Source: Rhizophagus irregularis (taxonomy: Eukaryota; Glomeromycota; Glomeromycetes; Glomerales; Glomeraceae). From it: a stretch of DNA of 64,000 bases. Positions 10,977 through 22,533 of the stretch are shown here, piece by piece. The notes beneath the pieces were generated by a model that was given only the letters and a program-made list of their open reading frames with translations, did not search any database and was not told the DNA's origin. The position numbers and the translations under genes are program-made. The stretch's first letter is position 1, and each line of letters starts with the position of its first letter. The DNA is taken from NCBI RefSeq assembly GCF_026210795.1, contig NC_089459.1, positions 992,001 to 1,056,000 of the forward strand, in the 5' to 3' direction.

Positions 10977-13497
10977 ATGTCATATAGTAAAAATAAATTA
11001 ATTAATAATGCAATTAATAGATCATTTGCATTAATAGATTACAATATTCATAATGATATACACAAAATATATGAATTCCAAAAACAAACAATTCTTGATG
11101 ATGAATCACTTATAGAAAATGAAAAATCTGAAGTAATTAGCTCACTGACTCAAAATTATGATCTTAATAAACTTACTTTTAATAAAGGAACAAAAAGAAT
11201 TTGTGAAAATTGTAATCAAGAATGTTTAGCTACAACATAGTGAATATTGTATTCGAAACTATTCAAAAGCAAATTTTTCAAATTGGACATCTGGAAATGT
11301 TATTATTGATAATTTAATACAAGAATGTCAAATGAAATCAATTGTCCCATATAAAATACCAGAATGGATATCATATAATAATCTACAAAATATTGAATAC
11401 CTAACAAAAGGTGGATTTTCAGAAATTTATACAGCAGTCTGGATTGATGGGCGTTTTATTGAATGGAATTCTGAAAGGCAATAATTAAAAAGATGATGTA
11501 GTACTTAAAAGATTAGAAAATGTTGAAAATGCAAATCAAAGTTGGTTTGAAGAGGTTTGTAATCTAAATATTAAAAAAAGAACAGATAAATTTTTGTTTA
11601 AAATTTTTTAATGGTTTTTTATAGGCTAAATCACATTTATTCTTAAGCAATAAATGGAATGATATTGTTAAATGTTTTGGATTAACACAAAATCCATCAA
11701 ATGGAGATTATATGCTTGTAATGTATAATATGGATATAGATTTAAGAAGATATTTACAACAAAATCATAATCAACTTACATGGAAAGAAAGAATTCAAAT
11801 TATTGTTTATATAATTAATGCACTATCAAGGATTCATAATGAAAATGCAATTCATAGAGATTTGCATTCTGGAAATATATTATTTAAAACTAAATTTTTT
11901 ATTAAACAGTATATACGGAAATCTTCCTTATATAGCGCCTGAGGTTATTATTGGAAAAGAACAGACTTTTAAATCTGATATTTATAGTATCGCAATACTT
12001 ATGTGGGAAATTTCATCTGGACAACCACCATTTATTAATTATGATCATGATTATGATCTTGCAATGCATATTGTTAACGGTATAAGACCAAAAATTGTAC
12101 CAGGAACTCCTTCAGAATATAAAAATTTAATGAAACAATGTTGGGATGCTAAGACCACACAAATTCAATTTTTCGGTTCACGTAAATTGAAATTTAAAAT
12201 CGACCCGGGGACCCGGGGTTTATTGTTTATTAGTAAAAAAAAGTTTATATATAAAATCGTGACATTTGATTGGTTGACTTTTAAAAGGGAGGAATTTATT
12301 TTCGCTCTAGAAGTTCTCAGCCGCGTGATAAACTTACCCACCAATAAATTTACGTCCTGATCACGTGATAAATTTTTTTATATATAAACTTTTTTTTATT
12401 GAAATTTGAAAAAGTGACCCGGCCGGGTGAAGTGAACCGAAAATTCGAATTTGTGTGGCCTAATCCATCAAAAAGACCTAATATTTATATACTTTGGAAA
12501 AAATTAAATGAAATTAAATTATTTTATCAAAATAAATCAGATGAACTAGAAGAAAATAATAGTTTCGAAATAGAAAATTATACTAGCAGTAGCAAACTAT
12601 TTACAAGTAAACTTCATCAATTTGATAATCTTCCTGAACTAAGAAATGCAACAGAAGGTATTATATTAATTTTTGTTAATTTTAAAAAGTTGTATTAATA
12701 TATTTAATTAATAATGTTTTATTTTTTTAATTTAAATAATAATAGAAGAACAAGAAGGTATAAATTAGACAAATTCTTATATAATTTTAATTTATAAAAT
12801 TAATGATAATATGGTTGATTTTTTTATAGCATTTCATAGTAATAAATCATATGATTTTCATATTCGTAATAATAGTAAGTGCAATTACATATAAATATCA
12901 TAACAAGGCATTATTTATTGATTCATTTTGCTTTTTTTAGTTGATGATTTTAATAAATTAAGTAGTAAGAAAAATAGTACTTCAAAAATAAACACCATAT
13001 TTAAAGGTAATTAAATACTAATATATTTTATTTTGAATAATCAATGAATGAATAACTTACTGTATATTTGAGATTATCTAGTTAGCAGCAAAAAGTTATC
13101 CAATATATCTAAAAGAAGCTCAAAAAATGGCAAGTAAAATAATTTAAAATGTGTTAATTTTATAATAATATTAAACATGACTTATTATTTAGATGATTAT
13201 AAGATTGAATCAATGCAAAAGCGAATAAAGAAACTTCATATTAATGATAATGGTACGATAAAACAACTATTTAAATTCTTAAAATAATTATTCTATAGCA
13301 TATTTTTTGATTTTTAATTTTAATTTATATCTGATAGATGAATATGAAGCACATAACAATCCAAATCTTCATTCAGAAGAACAAGATGAATTAGAACTTC
13401 CTGAAAGTAAGAATTATTTTTTAAAATGTTTAAATTTTACCTCTTAAATTACCAAATTTAACGTAATATTTTTTTTTTCTTTATTTTAGATATTTAG
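10977..13497 (+). pseudogene. TKL-type kinase pseudogene K4, disrupted by a MITE
   Basis: Starts MSYSKNKLINNAINRSFALID, a common N-terminus in the Rhizophagus kinase family (from memory). Breaks: a frameshift near 11238 just after the C-x2-C motif (CENCNQEC); a stop and frameshift near 11490 before the VVLKRL lysine; a deletion with frame change near 11880-11920 that removes the whole DFG segment after HRDLHSGNIL; and a 308-bp element inserted at 12153-12460 inside the QCWDA-NPSKRP motif. The intron at 11555-11624 is clean. Downstream the tail exons are intact and all phase 1-1: 12746-12757 (12 nt), 12830-12874 (45), 12941-13006 (66), 13086-13133 (48), 13193-13252 (60), 13338-13406 (69) and a last exon of NI-stop at 13490-13497. 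The catalytic domain is dead, yet the tail has kept its frames. Confidence 0.85.
12153..12460. mobile_element. 308-bp MITE, PIF/Harbinger-like, inside kinase K4
   Basis: Terminal inverted repeats of 28 bp with 25 matches: left 12153-12180 (starts GACCACACAAATTC) and right 12433-12460 (ends GAATTTGTGTGGCC). The flanking trinucleotide TAA is present on both sides (12150-12152 and 12461-12463). Removing the element plus one TAA restores the conserved kinase text around QCWDA-NPSKRP. A TWA target duplication and GG/GA-CC ends fit PIF/Harbinger non-autonomous elements. No coding capacity. Confidence 0.85.
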
Positions 13498-14239
13498 ATA
13501 TAGAAGAATTATATAAATTAGATAAAATTATTACACCTGATTTTTTTTTCTTATAAATTATTTAAACACTATGACTTTCTTCAAGATTCTTAGTTTGTAA
13601 TTTGAATTATTTATTTTTTATTTTATTTTTATTTGTTTTTTTATTTTTATATTATTTATATTATTATATCAGTAAAATATCATGTGCGTAAATTGAACGC
13701 GTTTTTATTAAATAAATTTTTAAAGTATATCATTAAATTTAAATTTTGTAATATTTTCATGTACGGTAATACGATTAATATAAGGAAATATATAAATATA
13801 AATAGCGCATAAAGGCAAATTCATTAAAATAATAGTGATCTTTAATATGAATGAATTGTTGCAAACTGGCCGAAATTACCAGAATTGTCATAATTCTGGG
13901 TCCAAACCACATGATATACTTGCTATATATATTTGATATTTCACGTCCGCATCTTCGGTATTATAGCGCTTTCACTAACCAACATACATTTATTCTATAT
14001 TTAAAAAGGAAAGGAGTTAAAAATTATATATATATATGTGAGCAGACAGAACTCGATTTTGTTGTTGGGCGATGATCCCGTGATCACGGATTTTTAATAA
14101 CCAAATATTATGTATATAATACAAGGTAATTGTTACATAGTTTATAAACTAATAAGTAGTATAAGCATCAATTATAATTATAATAGTTATGCAGGTAAGA
14201 AATACTGTAAGATACAAATTAACAGAAAAATTCTGTATA
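13498..14239. other. Gene-free stretch
   Basis: No gene supported. A GGCCGAAATTA-like word with an inverted partner (AATTCTGGG) occurs near 13868-13900, one of the dispersed transposon-end-like motifs of this window. Confidence 0.4.
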
Positions 14240-14395
14240 ATAGATAAAATTATAAAAATGAATTTTTTTTGAGCGAATTAAAATCTTCTTTAGCATTAGA
14301 AACTAGTATTGAAGCAGGAGAAATTTTAGTAATTTTTTTCCCTTCAAATAATAATTTTAAAAATTTTAGAGTAAAAAAGTATATGCACCTTCTTA
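14240..14395 (-). pseudogene. Fragment of the SCA7-gene 3' end
   Basis: Matches the last exon of the SCA7 gene (minus-strand text ending in the region of TAATTCGCTCAAAAAAAATTC, shown here in shortened form) and the following intron up to a CACCTTCTT remnant of the penultimate exon. Only about 150 bp is left. It is the third copy of this tail in the left part of the window. Confidence 0.5.
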
Positions 14396-15120
14396 TATTT
14401 GTAAGGTTGTAACATCAAGCCGTAAAGTTGTAATTTTATGCCGTAATTGGTTGAATGGATGAAATAGGTGTGAATACTAATCTGCAATTCTAAGATACAT
14501 AGTTGTTAGATAACTATAGAAGTGAGGTTATTTGATTAATATTAAAAAAAGTCTATGAGGATTTAATAAAAATTCTGGCCGGAATTAAGATTTTTACTTG
14601 TACAGTTTAATTTTGGTCATAATCTGATTATTTTTACTGACTGCACTAAATTGTGTCATACATAGCAGAGTGAGCAGACCGATAGTAAATATGATTTAAT
14701 CATCTACAACCAATCACGACTTACGTATTACAACTTTAATACGATATATTCGCGGTTTGCACCTCATGTTGTAATCTGAAACGCTGTAATTATTATTAAC
14801 GGCCAGCCACTTTAATGGATAGTATAAATTATAGTAAAACTTTAATTCTGAAAAAAAGATCAAATTAGAATTTTTCAATGAAACGTATTTTGATTTGTTT
14901 TAAATATACAATGCATTCAATATCTTAATAATAAATATATTTAATGTATATTAGATAATATAAAATTGGAAAAAATGTATAACTCAAACTCCTTTAAAAG
15001 AAAGATACTGTTAGTCTTATTTCAAAACAAATATTAAATATTAACAGTTTTAATCTAAAAGCTAACAGGTGAAGCTGAATAACTTTGGTGATTTTAACGT
15101 ATATAATTTTACTAAACTTA
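14396..15120. other. Gene-free stretch with transposon-end-like motif
   Basis: No gene supported. CTGGCCGGAATTA occurs near 14576-14588. The stretch ends at the TTA that flanks the foldback element. Confidence 0.4.
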
Positions 15121-15647
15121 CCCTATAAAAAGTATTATACTTAAAATATACTTAAAATATATTTAAAATATACTTAATTTAAAAATTGCAAAATACTTAT
15201 AATATATTTTTAATATATCTAAAATATACTTAAAATTATCTTAAAATATATGTTTAATATATTTAATTTTTGCCCATACACTTAAAATATATTTAAATTA
15301 TATTTAAATTAAAATTTAAGTATATTATAAGATTATTATAAGTATATTTTTTACATACTTAAAATATACTTAAAATATATTATGAAATATATTATAAGTA
15401 TATTTTAAGTATGTAAAAAATATATCTATAATATACTTAAATTTTAATTTAAATATAATTTAAGTATATTTTAAGTATTTGGGCAAAAATTAAATATATT
15501 AGAAATATATTTTAAGATAATTTTAAATACATTTTAAGTATATTATGAGTATTTCGCAATTTTTAAATTAAATATATTTTAAGTATATTTTAAATATATT
15601 TTAAAAAGTTTTTAATTATATTTTAAATATAAATACTTTTTATAGGG
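15121..15647. mobile_element. 527-bp foldback (palindromic) MITE
   Basis: The element begins CCCTATAAAAAGTATT and ends with its reverse complement AATACTTTTTATAGGG. Pairing continues inward over almost the whole length around a centre near 15385, including a shared ATTTTTGCCCA block and many ATACTTAAAAT words. The trinucleotide TTA flanks both sides (15118-15120 and 15648-15650), fitting a 3-bp target duplication. It has no coding capacity and lies just beyond the 3' end of kinase K2. Confidence 0.8.
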
Positions 15648-15998
15648 TTATAGGTTTATTTCTATATGCTGTATATGTACTATGTATAAATGTAGAAACA
15701 TTCTTACAAATGATGGTTGACCTAACAGATAGTAATGATAATTTGTTCTTATTTAACCCGTACAACAAGCACATTATTATTCTTAAATTCGTATCAACAA
15801 TATTTTATACATTTAGAATTTCAGATTAGAAATAAATATTATATATATATTTAATAAAATGTTAAATGTTCCTTTAGTAAAGTAACAAAAATAAACAAAA
15901 ATACTCTATAAAATATGTTGCAAATAATTATGGATTTAATATTTGCATAATTTGCCAATCCTTTTCGTGTAATTCATTAACAGTTAAAATTAAAATAA

Positions 15999-18900
15999 TT
16001 ATGAAATATCCAATAATCTCAAACGATTATTAATTAAATCATTATAAGCCTTGTTCAAATCTATATAATAAAAAAAAGATAAAAAAAGGTAATAATTTAA
16101 ATATTTCATTATTAACTTATAAATCACTTTACCGTCCAAAGAAAATTTGTAAGTTTGTGTATTATATCTAGGATCTAATAATAAAATGACATTACTTAAT
16201 TATTATAATTATTTTTTTTAAAAAAAAAAAATAATATATTAAAATAAATACCTTCTACTTCATTAAATATATTATTGTTATCATCATTATCATCTTTAAT
16301 TTCGTAAAACTTTAATAACTTATTTTATATAGTACCTAATTATTAAATAATAAATTATGATATAATAAACTTACCATCTATAAAATGTAATGTAAAAATT
16401 AAAATAATATTAATAATATTGATGTTAGTATTCATATTAGCAAATCATTTAATTATTAAACAATAAGTTATAATGTAAATAAACTTACTACTATCTATAA
16501 AATGTAATATTAAAAAGTTAAAACATTGATGTTAGTATTATGTTAGCAAATAATTTAATTATTAAACAATAAGTTATAATGTAAATAAACTTACCTTCTA
16601 TAAAATGTAATATAGAAAAATTAAAATATTGAAATTAGTAGGTATGTTAACAAATAATTTAATTATTAAACAATAAGTTATAATGTAAATAAACTTACGA
16701 TCTATAAAATGTAATGTAAAAATTAAATAATATTGAAATTAGTAGGTATATTAACAAATAATTTAATTATTAAACAATAAGTTATAATGTAAATAAACTT
16801 ACCAACTATAAAATGTAATATAATAAAGATTAAAACATTAATGTTAATAGTTTAATTAGCAAATAATTTAATTATTAAACAATAAGTTATAATGTAAATA
16901 AACTTACAATCTATAAATGTAATATAAAAAGGTTAAAATATCAATGTTAATAGTTTATAGCAAATAATTTAATTATTAAACAATAAGTTATAATGTAAAT
17001 AAACTTACGAACTATAAAATGTAATATAATAAAGGTTAAAATATTGAAATTAGTAGTTATATTAACAATAATTTAATTATTAAACAAATAAATTATAATG
17101 TAAATAAACTTACTGTCTATAAATGCAATATAAAAAAGGTTAAAATATTGAAATTAATAGTTTATAGCAAATAATTTAATTATTAAAAATAAGTTATAAT
17201 GTAAATAAACTTACTAATTTCTATAAAGTGTAGTATAAAAGAGTTAAAATATTGCTTATATTAGCAAATAATTTAATTATTAAACAATAAGTTATGATAT
17301 AAATTAACTTACGCCCTACAAAATTTAGTATAAAAAAGTTAAAATATTGATGTTAGTAGTTAAGTTAGCAAATAAATTAATTATTAAACAATAAGTTATA
17401 ATGTAATAAACTTACAAGCTATAAAATGTAATGTAAAAAAGTTAAAATATCAATGTTAGTAGGTATGTTAACAATAATTTAATTATTTAACAATAAGTTA
17501 TAATGTAAATAAACTTACATTCTATAAAATGTAATGTAAAAAATTAAAATAATATTGATGTTAGTAGGTATGTTATCAAGTAATTTAATTATTAAACAAT
17601 AAGTTATAATGTAAATAAACTTACGATCTATAAAATGTAATGTAAAAATTAAATAATATTGATGTTAGTAGGTATATTAGCAAATAATTTAATTATTAAA
17701 CAATAAGTTATAATGTAAATAAACTTACCAACTATAAAATGTAATATAATAAAGATTAAAACATTAATGTTAATAGTTTAATTAGCAAATAATTTAATTA
17801 TTAAATAATAAGTTATGTAAAAATCATATAATTAAATAAATAACATACTCCCTATATTATTAAATAAAAAATTTAGTTAGTTTAAATTATATGTAAATAT
17901 AAATATAATAGATTAATGTTAGTAGTTAAATTAGCAAATAATTTATTCATTAAACAATAAATAAACTTACATTCTATAAGATGTAATATAATAATTAATA
18001 AAGGTTAAAATATTGAAATTAGTAGTTATATTAGTAAATAATTTAATTATTAAACAATAAGTTATAATGTAAATAAACTTACCGTCTATAGAATGTAATA
18101 TAAAAGGTTAAAATATTGAAATTAGTAGTTATATTAGCAAATAATTTAATTATTAAAAATAAGTTATAATGTAAATAAACTTACTAATTTCTATAAAGTG
18201 TAGTATAAAAGAGTTAAAATATTGCTTATATTAGCAAATAATTTAATTATTAAACAATAAGTTATGATATAAATTAACTTACGCACTACAAAATTTAGTA
18301 TAAAAAAGTTAAAATATAGATGTTAGTAGTTAAGTTAGCAAATAAATTAATTATTAAACAATAAGTTATAATGTAATAAACTTACAAGCTATAAAATGTA
18401 ATGTAAAAAAGTTAAAATATCGATGTTAGTAGGTATGTTAACAATAATTTAATTATTTAACAATAAGTTATAATGTAAATAAACTTACATTCTATAAAAT
18501 GTAATGTAAAAAATTAAAATAATATTGATGTTAGTAGGTATGTTATCAAGTAATTTAATTATTTAACAATAAGTTATAATGTAAATAAACTTACCGTCTA
18601 TAGAATATAATATAAAAGGTAAAATATTGAAATTAGTAGTTATATTAACAATAATTTAATTATTAAACAAATAAATTATAATGTAAATAAACTTACTGTC
18701 TATAAATGCAATATAAAAAAGGTTAAAATATTGAAATTAATAGTTATATCTGCAAATAATTTAATTATTAAACAATAAGTTATAATGTAAATAAACTTAC
18801 CTTCTATAAAATGTAATATAATAAAGGTTAAAATATTGAATCAATTCGTAGTTATATTAGCAAATAATTTAATTATCAAATAATAAGCTATAATGTAATA

Positions 18901-21034
18901 AACTTACGTGCTTTTTTTTTAAAATGTAGTACAAAAAAGTTTGATGTTTAGTAATTATGTTAGCAAATAATTTAATATTAAGCAACAAGTTATATCAAAT
19001 CCAGTTTGTTAAAGCCAGCATTCCTATAAATAAACTTACGAACTAAAAAAAGTTAGTTTTTATTGAAAGATTGTTTAATTAGTATTAAGTATAATACAAT
19101 TGTGCTCGGGTTATTTTATATGGATCATGAAAAAATTGGCCGGAATTAGCCTAATTCTACCATACATTATACCCGGATATATTATAACGAGGTGGGTCTT
19201 TAGTATAATGTACTACTTACTTGTAGGAACTACAGTATAAACCAAAAGTTTAAAGTTTGATATTTAGTATCAAATAATATAATTATTAAATGGTTTGCTT
19301 TTATTTTATATTTTAAAATTCTGTATACTGACCTTCGAGAGTATAGTCAAACGCTTTGGTCTCATATTCTAAAATATAAAATGAAACTCAAATTATTTAC
19401 ATTTAAATGTCCATACTATAAAATAAATATTGTACCTGATTGAATAATACTTTCATTTAAACTTGTTACAGAATTAGGTTGTGGTGATAATTCTATATCT
19501 ACTGAATTATTATTATTTATCATAACCGTTTTTTCCTTAGGGTAATAAGTTGGTGCCATATTAAGATTATCAGTTGCTCTAGTGCCATATCCTAAAAAAT
19601 TTCAATATTACAATATTTATTTTAAGTTATAGTGCATTCAAATTATTATTCATATTTTTACCTGAAATAACACTATTATTAGTTACAAAATTAGATTCAG
19701 ACAATGATGAATAACAAGTTATTTTTGATGAAGCTATATTATCATCAGCCACTTTACATAGATCTATCATTTCTTCGAATAATTTCGGTAAAAGAGAAGC
19801 ATCAGGTCTTTTTAATGGGTCAGAACTCCAACATTGCTCCATAATGCTAGCATAAAATTCTGGTGTTCCCTTAACAATTTCGGGCCTCAGCGGTTTCAGT
19901 TCATCAAGAACTTCAAGCGCAAGACCCGCGTCATGATGATTATTTGAAAATGGAGCTTCATCAGAAGTTAATTCCCACATTATCATACTTAAACTATACA
20001 CTTCTGATTGTTTTGTATATGGTTTACATCTCAGAACTTCGGGAGCGATATAAGGCAAAACTCCTTGAATACTATTCGAAGCTATTAGTAAAAACAAAAT
20101 ATAATTATATTAATTATGTTTATGAAATAAAAAATCGTTTTCTTTAATTTTTACCTATTTCAGAGTCAATTGGTTGACTAAGTCCAAAATCACTTATAAA
20201 AATTCTATCATCTTCGTCTACTAAAATATTTTTACAATGGAAATCCTTATGAACTAAATTCATTTGATGGATTGAATATAAAGCTTTTGATAGTTCGATA
20301 AGAATCTTTGCTCTATCAGTCCAAGTTAATTTTGGAAAAAATTTACGAATATAATTTCGTAGGTCTCCATGTTCTGCATATCTTATTACCATGGCATATT
20401 CCTTTCCTACAGGTGCTTTTGCTATTCCATAGAATGGTATAACTCTTGGATTACGGCATTTATGGTGAACTTTAAGCTAAATAAATCATATAATTAATTT
20501 TAATATTTATATATTCTTTTATTTGATTTCATTTTTCTTTACCTCGTTTAGGATATGATCATTGATATTATCAGAATCATTAATGACTTTTAAAGTAACT
20601 TTAGAAGATAATTGGTTTGAAGCTATTGAAGTCAAAGACATGTTTAACAATAAATTCCAAGTTCCAAAATAAATTTTGCAATTTCCTCCATTTGTTAAAT
20701 ATTTTATATTTTCTAAATTTGAATGTGGAATCCATTCAATAAAATCATCACAATATTTTGAATTTAGTTGAGTTTCTTTAATAAATTCGTCTAGTACAAA
20801 ACTCCCGCTTGTCTTGTTATCAATCAATTCATTTTTAGGTAATTTAGACTTAATCTTAAATAATTTAATTATATATGATTTGGCTTTAGAAAGTTTGTTT
20901 AATTTAATTTTTTGTACGCCTCGAGATTTATTTATTTGCGAAGGAGAAAGGAGTCGTTTTCTACAAAGTTGATTTGGATAATTTATTATTTTCTGATTAC
21001 ATTGCATACAAATGATATCTTCTAACATATTCAT
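15999..21034 (-). CDS. TKL-type protein kinase K2 with long microexon-array tail
   Basis: Exons: 20543-21034, 20155-20476, 19662-20081, 19436-19591, 19333-19368, about 27 microexons from 19229 to 16375, then 16252-16293, 16133-16174 and 15999-16060; together 555 residues. N-terminal C-x2-C (CMQCNQK) and a later C. Kinase marks: NGGNCKIYFG, VTLKVI, VHKDFHCKN, ISDFGL, APE, so likely catalytic. Exon 4 is a Ser/Asn-rich linker (TVMINNNNSVDIEL). The 42-nt exon gives DDNDDNNNIFNEVEG, and the last two give PRYNTQTYKFSLDG and LNKAYNDLI...LDIS-stop. All exons after the kinase domain are phase 1-1. Upstream sequence is shared with K0 and K1, and the SCA7 gene lies 600 bp upstream on the same strand. 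The kinase part is firm; whether every microexon is used in the mRNA is inference. Confidence 0.82.
16375..18910 (-). repeat. Tandem array of intron-plus-microexon units in K2
   Basis: About 25 tandem units, period about 95-125 bp (mostly 101-106). On the transcribed strand a unit contains a TACTAAC/TACTAAT-like branch point, then TTTATAG, then a variable 3- or 6-nt block, then GTAAGTTTATTTACATTATA. Microexon positions (left base) and sequence in transcript order: 18908 CAC; 18801 AAG; 18697 ACA; 18595 ACG; 18489 AAT; 18386 CTT; 18283 TGC; 18185 AAATTA; 18083 ACG; 17971 AAT; 17849 GGA (donor GTATGT); 17729 TTG; 17635 ATC; 17519 AAT; 17416 CTT; 17313 GGC; 17215 AAATTA; 17114 ACA; 17009 TTC; 16908 ATT; 16803 TTG; 16699 ATC; 16595 AAG; 16499 ATAGTA; 16375 ATG. 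Two more lie just upstream: 19221-19229 (9 nt) and 19040 TTC. Confidence 0.85.
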
Positions 21035-21635
21035 GATAGTTATTTAAAAATAATGCAAGGAAATATCAAGAATATATTTTTCTGTTTTCATACCCCATAT
21101 TTATAACGTTATAACGTTGGGCAAATACTGTTTAAAAAAAGGAAAGATCTACATCGCAGACATGAGGGGACGGGACGTCGGGACGGTCGGGACGCAAATA
21201 TTTACGTTCATCGGCCGAACAAACTAGGAAATTCATGAAAGAAGTAGTTTATGAAAAAAACAAGTAATTTATACATGCATTGGTGTGATAAATAAATCGT
21301 TTTAATCAAATTGCGATAGAAACTATGTATTACCAAAAAAAAAAAAATGCTATAAATACAGTATACTGTATTAATAATGATAATATTTTTAAAGCCATGC
21401 ATGTATTTAATATAAATTTTACGATATTATATGTTTAAAAAAAATTACACCCGAAAAATAATATTATGCATATAATACAGCGTATACTTCTTGATTGGTT
21501 AAATAGATCATTTGTGTTATAAATTAGTAAGTATAATCGGTTATTATAATGCTTACATAAAAATATGATACAAATTAAACAGATAAGTTCCGTTAATTAA
21601 ATTAAATTAATTAATTAATTATAAAAATGAATTAT
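21035..21635. promoter_or_regulatory. K2 upstream region, duplicated elsewhere
   Basis: Non-coding spacer between the K2 start and the SCA7 stop, homologous to 2760-3600. A small G+C-rich tandem of GGGACGG/GGGACG words (21165-21190) sits about 140 bp before the K2 start, in a place where K0 has none. No TATA box stands out. Promoter function is inferred from position and conservation. Confidence 0.4.
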
Positions 21636-22533
21636 TTATTTTTTGAGCGAATTATTATCTTCTTTAGTAGAAACTAGTGTTGAAGCAAGGAGACATTATT
21701 AGTATTTTTTTTTTTCTCAGAATATAAAAATTTAAAGTAAAAAATTATATTTGTTATAAATTCACCTTCTTTTTCTATAACATCTTTTTTATCGTTATCG
21801 TTTGACTTTGACATGCCATTATCTTTGAGACGTCAACATATAAATAAATTAGATAAAAATAATATAAAATTATACAAAAATGTACATATAAATTAATTAC
21901 CTTGATGACGCCCGATAGATTTTTTATTTTTCTGATATTGAATAAGTAGAATGACATATGGCTGTGATCTACCCACCACATTTCGTTTCGAAGCCAACGA
22001 ATGTTTCTTACAATTTAATGAGCGTACGCAAGGCGTATTATCAGGTTGCGCAATTACTCCGCATTGAACGTCCAAATCAATCGCTCCTAATTTTAAATTA
22101 AATATTAAAAAAAAAAAACCTAAAAAAAAATTGTGAAAAATAGGAATTTAGAAATTTCTTGCAACCTTTATTACGTCTTATAATTTTTTTCTTTTTCCTG
22201 CTCTTTTTAATCTTTTGTTTTTTCCTAGGGGATTCTTCAGCTGATATTGGAGAATTAGGTCTTTTATCTAAAATTTTATAAAAATAAATTAATAATCGTT
22301 CGTTAAACTTGGAGGATTATAAAAATGAACTTACTAGTTTTTTTCCTCTCGTCTTTGATCATAAATAAAAATATTTAATTATAAAAAATAAATAAATAAA
22401 ATAAATACATTTTGTTTAAAATTTGTAAATATCTATCTAAACATTTACCTTGTAATCCTTTATTTGTTTCATTTGTTACAATCGTTTCTGGTATTTTTAT
22501 ATTATAGGATTCAGTTGAAGTTGAAGCGTCCAT
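21636..22533 (-). CDS. SCA7 zinc-binding domain protein (Sgf73/ataxin-7-like), 161 aa
   Basis: Exons 22449-22533, 22335-22352 (18 nt), 22166-22267, 21901-22086, 21766-21822 and 21636-21673; all internal exons are phase 1-1. Residues about 69-130 carry the SCA7 signature: IDLDVQCGVI, then C in NTPCVRSL, then NCKKHSL, with basic KRNVVGRSQPY after it. The C...C...C-x2-H pattern is the known zinc site. Before it is a very basic stretch (KKQKIKKSRKKKK), likely nuclear. In yeast and animals SCA7 domains belong to Sgf73/ataxin-7, which anchors the deubiquitinase module of SAGA and contacts nucleosomes. This protein is far shorter than those and lacks visible other domains, so it may be a stand-alone chromatin binder instead of the SAGA subunit. 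The exon 3 donor (GTTGCA) is weak. Decayed copies lie at 3600-4290, 14240-14395 and 765-815. Confidence 0.72.

Noticed and set aside
16375-18910. CRISPR-like array (regular repeats with short variable parts)
   Set aside because: The variable part is 3-6 nt and the repeated part about 100 nt, the genome is eukaryotic, and splice signals explain the conserved borders.
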